64,000 nucleotides of DNA from Tetrahymena elliotti 4EA. Taxonomy: Eukaryota; Ciliophora; Oligohymenophorea; Hymenostomatida; Tetrahymenidae. The stretch is from contig JH720389.1 of NCBI GenBank assembly GCA_000231825.2, forward strand, positions 57,538 to 121,537, written 5' to 3'. The position numbers and the translations under genes are program-made. A model generated the notes under the pieces. It searched no databases. It saw only the letters and a program-made list of their open reading frames with translations, and was not told the origin of the DNA. Positions 13,333 to 25,327 of this stretch are shown in pieces. How positions within the stretch are numbered: the first letter of the stretch is position 1; the number at the start of each line of letters is the position of its first letter.

Positions 13333-16300
13333 ATGAAATTATCTCATATAACCTATTTATTTCTTCAATACTTTGTATATTTTAGGATTTTCTAAGCATC
13401 TACTATAACATTTTTGACAACATACAGCTCACAAATTGGTTTTCTATCAATATTAAATTCAAACGATTTTGGACTTTGCGATTCAACCTAAAACTCATTA
13501 TCAAGTAATATTATTTATTATCTCAAAATAATAATTAATAATCCTTTTATTTTTGCTTAGTTTATCAATATAGTCCTACAGTAAGTCTTAAATTTAAATA
13601 GAATGTAAGTTGTGTATAGATGGCTCAAGGTATTAATGTAAGATAATAACATTTTTTGCTATATGAATATAATTGTTCCCAAAAAATATTTTAAAAGCCT
13701 CAAATTATCTATTCAGATAGCGCAAAACAATATGGTAGAATTTTTAAAGACAAAAATATTTTATAATCTAAATAAATATGTAGATACAACATATACTTCT
13801 TCCGGAATTCTATTACAAAATACATTTTCTACAAATTCAATTCAAAGCCTCAGCTAATTATATTCATACTTAATCGTAATATTTTAAACTATTTTCTGCC
13901 TTTATTTGAACATAATTTTTTAAATAAAAAAGGCTTATCAAATAATTTATACCGATGGCAGTACTTCAAGTAAGTTTTATTCATTTATTCAGCAGCATTA
14001 TTCTCAAAATTAAATCATAATCAATAAATAGTATACTTCAATAAAGTACTATACAATATTGATATTTCTAATTCGGGTTGCATTGGTTAAATTGTAGATG
14101 GAGCATATTATGTATTTTTTATTAAATTCGAGTTAATCTCTTATAAATACCATTTTTTATAGACAGAAACAGTAATTCTGATTGGGTGTGATTAAAGCCT
14201 TGTTTGTAATTATTCATTTATCAATTTTTTAGTTTATTTAATTCTTCATTTAAAAATAGTTTTAAAAAATGAAATAAGCTCTACTCCTGGTACTACAAAA
14301 ATGTTATCAAATGTGGTTGGAACAGTTGCTATTGTTTAATCTCTATCTAAATGCTATCCAGTTAATATAAAAATTATTTGTGAAAGGTTATAATAAATAT
14401 TTTTTAATAAAGTTACCTTAATAAAAGTACATGTTGACTACAGGAACTGATAATAATGTGGGAGTATACCAGATTGATGAAGCTAATTATAAAGTCAATT
14501 TTAAATTTTTTAAAGCCCTTCAAGTTAGTCCAAGTTTTATCACTATTGTTAACTTTCAAATTGCTGTCACCTATTAAGCTAAGATATAGAGTAAGTATTT
14601 TTGAAACTTAAAAATTTTAAATATTAATAAATTTAAAATTATTAAAGTTTATTAGATAGACTCCTCTTCTGTACCTATAGAAAATATAAATAATCCAAAA
14701 TCTAAAAACTTTGTAAGTATTTCGCCATCATAAGTAAGATTAGTTCAGTTTTTGTTAAATATAATAAATTTTAAATCTGTATCTCATAGGATTCTAATTA
14801 ATTGATAGCGTACGATGCTTCCAATAATATTTTCAGTAAAATTAGATTTTTTCATTTTTAACAATAAAATTAATTTCTTATTAAGAGCTTGATTTAACTA
14901 ATTTGGTGACTTGCTTTTCTAATTGCTCCACATGTTATGGAAGCAGTTCAACTGAATGTGGAACTTGCAAGAGTGGGTATTATTATGATCCTAGCTTAAG
15001 TGCATGCCAATTATGTATTGCCCCATGCTTGATTTGCTCATCAAAAAAAATATGCCAGTCATGCTAGAGTGGATATTATTTAGATTCATCAGGAAATTGT
15101 TCTTAATGTAGTATTGGGTGTAGTTAATGTAATTCAAGTGGATGTACTCTTTGCTCTGATATTAAAGCAACTGTAAATACTTTAAATGTTTGTGAATGCT
15201 AAACAGGCTTTTATTTAGATAGTACTGGTGTTTGTCTAGCTTGCAGTTTAGGATGTAAAAGTTGCGATCAAGCTGGATGCTTAACATGTAATGATAGTAA
15301 AGCCTTGACTGATTCAAATAATATTTGTGTTTGCTAAGATGGATATTATATGGACAGTAATGGAGTTTGCCAAACATGCAACAAAACTTGCTTAACATGC
15401 AGTAGTTAAAATGTATGCACATCTTGTGACCCATTAATTCAATACAGATAATTAGATAGTTTATCAAAAACATGCTTATGTTTACCTGGATATACTTAAG
15501 TAGCAAGCTAGAATAATTGCTAGTAATGCCCAAGCTCTTGCTTGACATGTTCATCTCTAACTGTTTGTTAAACATGTAAAAATGGATTCTACTTAAACTC
15601 ATCTAAAAGCTGTGTTGCTTGTGATGTAGGCTGCAGTAGTTGTGATTTGAGTGGTTGTTTGCTATGCAGTGATAATAAAGCTAAACCCAATTCAAGTAAC
15701 ATTTGTGTTTGCTAAAATGGCTATTTTTTGGATAATATTGGTGTTTGCTAAACTTGTAACGTAGGATGTAGTAAATGTGATTAAACAGGATGTCTCTTGT
15801 GCAGTGATAGTAATGCTAGTCCATCAAAAAATAATATCTGCACATGCAAAGATGGTTATTATTATGATAGTAATAATGTTTGTTAATTGTGTAATTCTAC
15901 TTGTAAAACATGTAGTAACAAAAATGTATGTACTTAATGTGATTCATTAGTTTAGTTTAGATAATTAGATAATTCAACCAACACATGCGTTTGCAAATAA
16001 GGATATACCTAAGTATCGGGCTCTGATATTTGCTAATTAACAAATTAGTCATGTTAAGTATCTAATTGCTAATCTTGCTCAAATATAAGTGTATGTACCT
16101 AATGCTAATCTTCTTACTATCTCTTTATTAATAGCTGTGTATCTTCTTGTCCATAAGGATATGAGATTAACTCAACAAATTAATGCATTCTTATAGTGAA
16201 AATTTACTATTAAATCACTGCATTTGAATTAAATAAATTTATGATTTAATTTGACTAAAAATTAACAAATGTTAATTTATTCTCAAGTAGAATTTAAGTA

Positions 16301-18460
16301 GATGTATCAGATTTTAGTGGTAAATATACCTTTTATACTCAAGTTGTTTCAGATAACACTATTATCATTGTAATATCTCCTAATTCTGTTACTTCAGCAA
16401 AGAATTATACAGTCACATTTAATTTTGATTAGAGCACATAATCTCATTTATTTACTTACACTTAATAAGTGTCTGGATAATTAGATTACTAACCTAGTGA
16501 ATCTACCAAATAAGCTACTAAAACGATAGGAGAAGCTACATAGGCAGCTTCAAAGGCTACAGTAGCGTCTTTACTTCCCTTAGCCATATCGGGAAATTTT
16601 CAACTTATAGCCACAGCTGTTGATATTTCATAGCTTATTTATTTAATGAACTTCATAAATATTGAGTAAATTTTTTATTAACTTATGAAAAATGCATGTT
16701 TGAGATTAAAATATTTTCTAAATTAAAGTTTTCCATATAATTTGGATTAGTTCTATGACTCAGTGAAAGATATTAAAGTTCCTTTTAAAAACTTTTTTGA
16801 GCTCATTGAGGATTTTCATGAAGTTGAATACAAGTCTCCTGAAAAGTTTGAAATTAAAGAAGTGCAATCATTTTATCTTGAAAATTTTGGTATTTTCTTT
16901 CACTTTTCAAAATAAAATTTTAATTTTCCTTCAAATTATTTTATAAAAGGCGATATTTTTTCATTGATAATTACTATTTTGATGACTAATTTTATTATCT
17001 ATTTGGTTGAAATGGGAATGAGGATTAAGCCTTCGTGGTAGAAGCATGTCAATTCTATTAGGAAAAAGATATTTACAGTAAATTTCTACTTTGAATTTTT
17101 GTTTGTTATCTTTTTAGAATTGACGATAGCCCTTATTCTTCAATTTCAGCAGCTTTAATATAATCACCATGTATCTGAAATAGTTAATTTTATTTTGCTA
17201 ATTTTAGGGTTTTTTATATCTTTGTTTCCTTTTCTTTTGGTATATTTGATTTACCACAAAAAAATCACAAGTCCCATAAAAATGTTGGAAGAAAGCTCTA
17301 ACTATGAATACTACTATCCTATCTAATTTTTTAGAAAGTACTATTATTCTATTGTTATTGGTGGATTTGGTTTTTCTCCATTATCTTAACTAATATGCTT
17401 AAATATTTGGAATATTTTTATGCTTGGTTTGCTAATAAAAAAGTAGCCTAGTAAACATAAATCATACAATTACAAAGATATCATTTCAAGTTGTTTTTTC
17501 CTTTCAAGCACTACCCTTTTATTTTTATTTATGTTACCCTAATTCAGCAGTGAAGATACTTAAATGTAGTTAGGTTGGATAGTTGTTTGCAACTATATTT
17601 TAATAATCCTACTAGAACTTGGGTTTTTTATCAAAGAGGCCTTAACAGAAATATTTGAATTTATAAGAAAAGCAAAAGAGAAGCTTAAAAAGAAATAAGA
17701 GTAAATAGCATCTAATAAAGTTGTACCAATGTCCCCTACTTCTATAAAATAAAATGTTTAAAATATTTGTGAAGATAGTGCTTAAAAAGATTAAACTTAA
17801 GAATATAAAATAAACACAAAAAAGCCTCCACTCTGTAGGCCAGGAGTAGAAAGACCCAAAATAGATGCAATAAAATATTAAAATTCTAATTCGACTCATG
17901 ATGTGATTGAAAAATAAGAAAATAGTGTATTTAATGATTCCCCAATAAAAACCTAAAGACCATCCCCTCTTCCTTCAAGTTCAAATCTTAGAGGAAATTC
18001 ATCTACTTTTAACTTGATACCAAGTGGCTTTTAAAAGAGCTCTTCTTATTTAAGACCTCCATCGCTTTAATATGATAAAAGAACTAACGACTAATAAAGC
18101 CTTGATTATGCTAACCAAATTCATGAAATCAATGATGTTTAAAAGTTAAAAGTTATTGATAAAGACATGGCAAGTTCAGAAAGAGTTTTGATTAGTTCTC
18201 CGGAAAATAAACTTAAAAGTTTTGTAAATAATAAAAGCATAAACGCTTTAGAAAAATCAATTTCAGGTCATGACAATGGATTGGAATTTATCCCTATGAT
18301 TTAAAGCTCAGAATTTCTAAAGAATTTCACCTAAGAATAGCACCCTACTGATAGAAAAAGAATAGAAAGACCTTAATTTAACAAGTCTAATACAAATGGT
18401 CGTAAAAGAGTAATGTAAAAGTTAAAGTCCTTCCATGAAAATATTAAAGAAGAAAAGTGA
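13333..18460 (+). CDS. Large cysteine-rich membrane protein (furin-like repeats), paralogue of 4076-9272
   Basis: Starts MKLSHITYLFLQYF with a signal-peptide-like hydrophobic run. The 5' portion (to about 14880) is split by short AT-rich introns; one clear example is 13505-13560. From about 14890 a single long exon runs to TGA at 18458-18460. It encodes at least a dozen cysteine repeats (14930-16170; units such as CKSGYYYDPSLSAC and CVCQDGYYMDSNGVC), a beta-rich juxtamembrane segment, a Ser/Thr/Ala linker (EATQAASKATVAS), then multiple hydrophobic helices (about 16580-17640), and finally a long Ser/Pro/Gln/Lys-rich cytoplasmic tail. The segment around VDISQLIYLMNFINIEQ aligns with DICQLIYAMIFINIE in the upstream paralogue. 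Extracellular cysteine repeats plus several membrane spans suggest a receptor-like surface protein. No enzymatic domain seen. Confidence 0.8.
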
Positions 18461-18706
18461 TTTTCTTCAATTAAAAAAAATAATAAAAACAAAAATTTCT
18501 ATTTCTTATTTTATAATTTTTAAAGCTAGTATTTTTATATTATTGATATGTTATTGCATTATTTCTAATATCAGAAATCTTTTTAGCAAAGTAATATTTT
18601 CTTATTTATACTACTTATGCTTTCATTCAGAACAAGTATATTTGAATTACTTCAATTTAAAATCATTAAATTAAGATTGTGTAATAATATTTTTGAGTAT
18701 AAATAA

Positions 18707-20194
18707 ATGAAATACCATCTATTTATTTTACTTTTATAGCAAATTTTAATATTTAGAGCTGCAAATCTTCAAATATCTGATAGCACTTTGCTAAAAGTAG
18801 TTTCTGTGATAAGACATGGTACAAGATATGTGGAAACTCCTAAGCTAGCTGATCCTGAAGACATTAAATATTCAGGAGAACTTACTCCAGTAGGAATGAG
18901 GCAACATAATGAATTAGGAAGAGTTTTTTATAAAATATTTGCATAAGATGAAAAGTTAATTAGTCCTGATTACTAGCCTTAAGAAATTTATGTCTAATCA
19001 ACAGACAAGAACAGGTAGAATTATTTTATTAACCATTCAAAAACTTCTCAATTATTTTAAATATTCAATCCATATTTTTAAAAAATAACTAGGACAATTT
19101 AATCTGCTCAGAGTTTTCTGCATGGTTTATATTAATAAACTGCAAAAATTAACAATAAAGTTGATCCAAAATATTTTGATCCTCCATTCGATTAAAAGAC
19201 AATTCAAAATATAACTAAACCAGATGGTCTGATATCTATTGGAAAGGATATATTTCCTATACCCATAAGAACATTACCTTATGATGAAGATAAATATTTA
19301 TTAACCCATGGAAATACTTGCAAAGCTTCAATTGATTGGAGAGAATAAAATATGAAAAGTAAATAATGGGAAGAAGTTTCAAATTACTACCAACCTTAAA
19401 TAGATTAACTGCAAAAAAAAATAGAAGAATTCATCAAAAGTGAGCTGACTACTCCTTTAGATATTAACTAAGTTTATGAATGGATGGATGCTATTTTATG
19501 CTAAATGTAAAAAGGAGGCACAAATTATCCATAAATAGATGATGAACTGTTCTAGACTATGCAAGATATTTCTTAATTATAATTCTTTATTATATTTTTT
19601 TTAAGAGAGTATTAACTAAAAGCTATCTCCTCTCCATTTTATGAGTTAGTTTTATCTCATTTAGATAACTATATATAAAACAAAACTGAACATAAATTGG
19701 TTTTATTATTTGCACATGACACTACAATCAATATGATACTGAACACTTTGAATTTAACTGGATATGATTGCATTAAAAAAAAGCTAATTGATAAAAATTG
19801 GGATGAATCAAAAGTATGTTTTACTAATATTGTAAAGGTAGCAAGCAACATCTTATTTGAATTAAGAAAAAATAAATCAGATAATTAAATGTTTATTTCT
19901 ATTAGATATAATGGAGATTATTTAAACTTTAATTAAGGTAAACCCACTATGCTCTTTTCTGATTTTTAAAAATATTTTACAGATTGGTAAGTTCCTAATT
20001 GGGATGAAGTGTGTGAAAATGAAACTAACCTGTAATAAGGAATTGTGTAATAAATTCCAACCTGGGTATTAATCATTATAATATCTTTGCTTTTACTATT
20101 AGTTGTATCTATTACCTTAGCTTGTAAATTTTATAGAAAACTAAATCATTAAGAATCAAAAGAAAAACACATAGAATTCTCAGATAACCTTTGA
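18707..20194 (+). CDS. Histidine acid phosphatase, membrane-anchored
   Basis: Start MKYHLFILLLQQILIF is a signal peptide. Residues 36-40 are RHGTR, the catalytic motif of the histidine acid phosphatase family (phosphohistidine intermediate), and AHD at about residues 310-312 is the second conserved signature supplying the proton donor. One intron, 19015-19092 (78 nt), is supported because splicing restores the family segment STDKNRTIQSAQSFLHGLY; without it an unrelated stretch interrupts. Exons total 1410 nt, 469 residues, the usual size for the family. Near the C-terminus (about residues 425-447) a strongly hydrophobic run (IIIISLLLLLVVSITLA) followed by basic residues indicates a type I membrane anchor, as in lysosomal acid phosphatase. 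Expected to hydrolyse phosphomonoesters in an acidic lumen or outside the cell. Third position of the motif run is V-E-T rather than the common P. Confidence 0.92.
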
Positions 20195-20523
20195 ATAAGT
20201 TTAGCAAATGAAATTATTAAGTACATAAATTTAATATAAATATCAAATACTAATTTTATATTCTATTGAGAATGAATTCTAATAAAATTTTTTTCATAAT
20301 AATTTAATAAATTTACCTTTTACTTAACTATTAAAAATGTTATTAAAGTAACAAAAAAAAAAAGTCTGTTTTTAAAACAAAAATTTAAATTAAAAAATAT
20401 ATCTACACAATAAGGATCAATTATTTTTATTAATTTTTTGATGATGATCAATAAAGCTTATTTATAATCAAATTTGTAAAGGGAAAGTTAAAGTGAAAGG
20501 TTATTGAGCTTTTAAAAAAAATT
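20195..20523. other. Intergenic region between convergent genes
   Basis: About 330 AT-rich bases between two convergent stop codons; it should hold both 3' ends. No hairpin or other signal recognised. Confidence 0.4.
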
Positions 20524-23494
20524 TCAAAATTAACTATCAAACAAAGTTAGTAAGCAAATTTGACAAATCTGATAGCCCTCATAAAATATTTCTTATGTGC
20601 GAATCTAACAATTCTAACATATCTTAACATCTTTAATATCATAAGGTTAAAATTCTTTAAAATATTAATCACTTTTTATTTCTTGATTTAATACTTTTGT
20701 ACCTTTCTTTTGTTCCTTTTTTACATTTAATAACACCTTAAAAAAGAAAATATAAAATTATGTTACTATTTTTTATAATTCAGAGCTACTTTTATTCATT
20801 CCTAAAGAGAGATTATTGGCATCTATATATTCTTATGCTTATAGCTCAGGAATATTAAATTGCTCATAATATACTTTTTCTAATAAAAAAGTATGATATT
20901 TCAAGTGAAATTAATATTGTAATTATTTACCTGAAGTCAGAAATTTAAATTCATTATCTTAGCTGAAAAGAATATATTTATCGAAATCAGACTTAAAGAA
21001 TTTTTAAAATAATTCATTTAAAATTAGAAAACTTTGTGAGTAATCTTTATCTAAAAATAGAAAATCAATCATTTAATTAGTATCATATTTCCTTGGTAAA
21101 TATAATATGAACAGTATTACACTATAATTCATCAAATTTTCATTTAAAATATTTTCAGGATTTTTAATAATCTTATCTATTTAATCTTTAAATGATTATT
21201 TAAAATGATACTGCTAAATTTTCTGAATTATTTTTTTAATTTCATAAGATTTAAATTCTGAATAAATTTAATTTAAAATGTATCTTTTATCATAAAATTA
21301 TATTAGGTATTAGAAGCCATAATAAGCATATTAGAAAAAATTATCAAATTTCTATCTGTAAGGAAATCTTTTCTAAAATTGAGGAAAATTCAAATTTATT
21401 TGATTCTGCATTGCTTAACTTTGTTTTCCTAGTGTTAAATCTAAAAAAAAGTAATTAAAATGTAATTTTAGATTTTGATAAAGGTATTACCTTAGTGGTT
21501 TAAGGAGTTTATACTGATTACATAAACTTTTTAAGTATTCAAGTAATCAATATACACTAATGATCTCAAATTATCTATTTAATTTTAGTTTTGAAAAGGA
21601 TCTTTGAAGTAAAATTTGATCGAATTAGAAGAGAAATATTCAGAAAACTTTTATATGAATTAAAATATTTAATTTGAGTATTGCCATGAGCTTAAATACT
21701 TGATATCAATTTTAAACATATCAACAATTTCTTTTATGAATGTTTCAATAGAATAATTTGTTAATCTTTCTAATGAATTCTATCTTGCAAAGAACATTCC
21801 AAATTTTAAATTCTCTGTGTATTACTTAAAATCTTACTTAAAAGAAAACTTATCAAACTTCTTACTGAAGAACAATATTTCTTCTAATTAAAATTAATTT
21901 GAAAAAATTTAAGCAAATAGACCTTCTACTAAACCATTCAATAGATTGCTGTATTCTCTGAAAAAGCAATACTTAGATTTCTTGAAATTTTCAAAAAATT
22001 ATATGTCTTTCATTATTGAAATATTATGATCAAATTTGTAATTTTAATTTTTTTGAAATAATAATTGATTTTATATTTTTTAATTCTATTTCTTAAAGTA
22101 TAAGTATTTATCATCCATTTTGATAAAATAATATTCTTTATTTTACTTTTAGTGTTTTTCAAAAAAAGATGAATCCATTATTTCTGATTGATTTTCTAAG
22201 TAAGTAAGGAAATTTGGGTATTTTATTATATTTAATAACTTTTACATTTATTATTAGAAATTTTCTTAGTCTAAATAAATAATCATTGGGTGTTGAATTT
22301 ATGGAGGATCCTGAATTAAGATTAATATACTTGTAAAAATAGATACAAATATTTCAGGTAATATAGTACTTAGAGTCCTATTGTTTTCATAGAGAATTGC
22401 AAATACTTCATTAAGAATTATTTCTTTATCTAATTTGAAAAATGATAATTTATTGAATATTTCAGTTAGATTGCTTTTGCCAACATATTAAGTAATCATG
22501 TCTTTCATTTCACTGATTTAATCACCTTTTAATTAATCATCAAGCAAATCCATAACATATAGTGTCAAAATTTGTTAGTATTCATTAACTAAACTAAATT
22601 TAAATTCATATTTATTCTCAATATTTAGCCTTTAATGATAATGCGATAACATAATATTTTCCTTACTTATTTAATCTTATATCTTTTTCACTTCCTATGT
22701 TTAATGATACAAATAAGGTTCAAATTTTTTTATTTTCTCTAAAAGTTCAAGCTAAGTAAGAATACTAAGTTCTTATTATTATTGATCTAAGATGAATATA
22801 ATTTAAAAATGTTTATAGCTTTATTAATTAGGCTAAGTATATACATCTTTATTATCTAAAATCAAAATAGATTAATAATTAAAAACCTCATTTATTTAAT
22901 TTTCTGTTGATTTTACAAACTAATTCCCTTGATACTATGATTAAATTGCAAAATATAAAAATTGAAATTCTCTGGATTCTAGATATTAAATAAATGCTAT
23001 CTCCTATTATATTAACTATTACAAGGGTTTATATGACTAACTTAAATTTTTGTTTGAAGAAGTAATTAAGTAAACGATGTTCATAAGCTAAATAAATTCT
23101 TTCCTCTTTTTTACATCAATCAGACCCATTAAATGAAGTTAAAAATAAAACCTGATAAAGCCATAAAATATTCTATCATTTCTTTATTATGGGCGATCAA
23201 ACTTAAAATTCATAAAATTTTAGTATTTGTATTCTTCCTAACCCAAAATACTCTTTAGCTTCATTTGATCTATTTCTTTTATTTACTTAATATCAAAATA
23301 ATTAAAATTTGGACTAAACTGTGGATTTGTTGTACAATCTACTAATTTTTAAAACTATTTTACATGAATATGAATGAAGTTAAAAAACCAAAGCTTACAT
23401 CAGGATATTCATCTTCTTCTAACAGATATTTACTCTATTAGTAGTCAAAATATAAAGCTTTAAGCTTTTTTTGTGGAACAAGACTATCTCCCAT
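20524..23494 (-). CDS. Spliced gene, unknown protein with C-terminal CxxC/CxxC tail
   Basis: Start ATG at 23494 gives MGDSLVPQKKLKALYFDYQQ. The first intron (44 nt, GTAAGC...AAAATAG) leads to FQKLVDCTTNPQFSPNFNYF. A second GT...AG intron precedes KEFIQLMNIVYLITSSNKNL. Near the 3' end a 51-nt intron (about 20880-20930) precedes EKVYYEQFNIPELQAQEYI, and the frame closes at TGA 20524-20526. The protein is Gln/Asn/Lys/Phe rich without signal peptide or clear membrane span. Its C-terminus reads KICQNCQIRTQEIFYEGYQ followed by ICQIC: two CxxC pairs separated by 14 residues, the same as in the gene at 710-3746, with neighbouring residues also similar. A zinc-binding knuckle or ribbon is likely; function is unknown. 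Middle exon boundaries were not all resolved. Confidence 0.65.
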
Positions 23495-23641
23495 TAGAGT
23501 TTAATTAATTTAGATAGTTAAAAAGATCTTTTATATTAATTTGTTTTTCTTGACTTTTTTGTTTAATAACTATTCTTAAAGTTAGTAGAATATTTAAGAA
23601 CAAAAATAAATTAAAATATTTTTTATTTTCATTTCAAGTTC

Positions 23642-23714
23642 GCCGCTTTAGCTCAGTGGTTAGAGCATTCGCCTAGTAAGCGAAAGGTCGGCGGTTCAAT
23701 CCCGCCAAGTGGCT
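23642..23714 (+). tRNA. tRNA-Thr(AGT)
   Basis: 73 nt folding into a full cloverleaf: acceptor GCCGCTT/AAGTGGC (one G-T pair), D stem GCTC/GAGC, anticodon stem TTCGC/GCGAA with loop CTAGTAA (anticodon AGT), T arm GGCGG TTCAATC CCGCC, discriminator T. The B-box-like GGTTCAATCCC is intact, and a T run just downstream suits RNA polymerase III termination. First of four identical copies here. Confidence 0.95.
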
Positions 23715-23801
23715 CTTTTTATTGCTTTTTTTTACATAAAGAATTTAATAATCAAAAAAAGGGGTCTTTTAAATATATTAAGTTTTGTATCTATTAAATT
23801 C

Positions 23802-23874
23802 GCCGCTTTAGCTCAGTGGTTAGAGCATTCGCCTAGTAAGCGAAAGGTCGGCGGTTCAATCCCGCCAAGTGGCT
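23802..23874 (+). tRNA. tRNA-Thr(AGT), second copy
   Basis: Identical in sequence to the copy at 23642-23714. The 87-base spacer between them is AT-rich and not obviously repeated, so the tRNA itself rather than a larger unit is what is conserved. A TCTCTTTTT terminator-like run follows. Confidence 0.95.
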
Positions 23875-23984
23875 CTCTTTTTAAATAAATTATTAATACT
23901 CAAAATATTTTATTAATTATCAAACTAATGAAGTGTTTTAAAATAATTACTTCTTTGAATAACAAGATTGAATTATAGTAATTT

Positions 23985-24056
23985 GCCGCTTTAGCTCAGT
24001 GGTTAGAGCATTCGCCTAGTAAGCGAAAGGTCGGCGGTTCAATCCCGCCAAGTGGC
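23985..24056 (+). tRNA. tRNA-Thr(AGT), third copy, cut by assembly gap
   Basis: Identical to the other copies through the last acceptor base (72 of 73 nt); only the discriminator base is lost in the N run that begins at 24057. Confidence 0.9.
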
Positions 24057-24829
24057 NNNNNNNNNNNNNNNNNNNNNNNNNNNNNNNNNNNNNNNNNNNN
24101 NNNNNNNNNNNNNNNNNNNNNNNNNNNNNNNNNNNNNNNNNNNNNNNNNNNNNNNNNNNNNNNNNNNNNNNNNNNNNNNNNNNNNNNNNNNNNNNNNNNN
24201 NNNNNNNNNNNNNNNNNNNNNNNNNNNNNNNNNNNNNNNNNNNNNNNNNNNNNNNNNNNNNNNNNNNNNNNNNNNNNNNNNNNNNNNNNNNNNNNNNNNN
24301 NNNNNNNNNNNNNNNNNNNNNNNNNNNNNNNNNNNNNNNNNNNNNNNNNNNNNNNNNNNNNNNNNNNNNNNNNNNNNNNNNNNNNNNNNNNNNNNNNNNN
24401 NNNNNNNNNNNNNNNNNNNNNNNNNNNNNNNNNNNNNNNNNNNNNNNNNNNNNNNNNNNNNNNNNNNNNNNNNNNNNNNNNNNNNNNNNNNNNNNNNNNN
24501 NNNNNNNNNNNNNNNNNNNNNNNNNNNNNNNNNNNNNNNNNNNNNNNNNNNNNNNNNNNNNNNNNNNNNNNNNNNNNNNNNNNNNNNNNNNNNNNNNNNN
24601 NNNNNNNNNNNNNNNNNNNNNNNNNNNNNNNNNNNNNNNNNNNNNNNNNNNNNNNNNNNNNNNNNNNNNNNNNNNNNNNNNNNNNNNNNNNNNNNNNNNN
24701 NNNNNNNNNNNNNNNNNNNNNNNNNNNNNNNNNNNNNNNNNNNNNNNNNNNNNNNNNNNNNNNNNNNNNNNNNNNNNNNNNNNNNNNNNNNNNNNNNNNN
24801 NNNNNNNNNNNNNNNNNNNNNNNNNNNNN
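24057..24829. other. Assembly gap (N run)
   Basis: 773 undetermined bases, bounded on both sides by tRNA-Thr copies. A gap in the middle of a cluster of identical tRNA genes suggests a repeat-driven assembly break, so more copies may be hidden. Confidence 0.98.
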
Positions 24830-24846
24830 TTAATATATTATAGTTC

Positions 24847-24919
24847 GCCGCTTTAGCTCAGTGGTTAGAGCATTCGCCTAGTAAGCGAAAGGTCGGCGGT
24901 TCAATCCCGCCAAGTGGCT
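24847..24919 (+). tRNA. tRNA-Thr(AGT), fourth visible copy
   Basis: Identical 73-nt cloverleaf downstream of the gap, preceded by TTC like copies 1 and 2 and followed by TCTTTT, a terminator-like run. Confidence 0.95.
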
Positions 24920-25327
24920 CTTTTGATATTTTTTTAAAGTATAGATGAGATAAATTTGAAAATATTTATTAATTTTAAAAATCAATATTTAATTATCATA
25001 TTTAAAATATTTTACGAAAAACAAATTTATGATTTTAAATACGAGTATCTCCATATATCAATATTGAATATATGTTTTGAGATTTTAAATTATAAGAGTA
25101 TTAATAGGTTTTTTTCCATTTTTCACTAATTTATTTTTAATTTTATGCTCTTAGTTATAATTACTATAGTTTTTAATTTAAATGTAATTTATTAATTGGA
25201 TTATTAAGAAAAATATGTTTTTGTTTAGAATCATGTATATAGTATGAGGTAGGTAGGTAGGTAGGTTGGTTGTTGCATTTACTAATTTTTTAATTATATT
25301 TCATAGTTTAATCACTTGTATGTTGAT
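24920..25327. other. Intergenic region with AGGT microsatellite
   Basis: About 400 AT-rich bases between the tRNA cluster and the 3' end of a minus-strand gene. The only notable element is the AGGT repeat at 25247-25266. Confidence 0.5.
25247..25266. repeat. (AGGT)5 microsatellite
   Basis: Five perfect AGGT units followed by the imperfect continuation TGGTTG. It lies just past the stop codon of the minus-strand zinc-finger gene, so in its 3' flank. Confidence 0.9.

Noticed and set aside
15162..15602. Minus-strand open frame of 146 codons
   Set aside because: It is the antisense shadow of the cysteine-repeat exon, whose regular CxxC spacing on the plus strand is unmistakable.
24052..24843. 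Apparent 263-codon open frame on the plus strand
   Set aside because: It consists of undetermined bases; it is the assembly gap.
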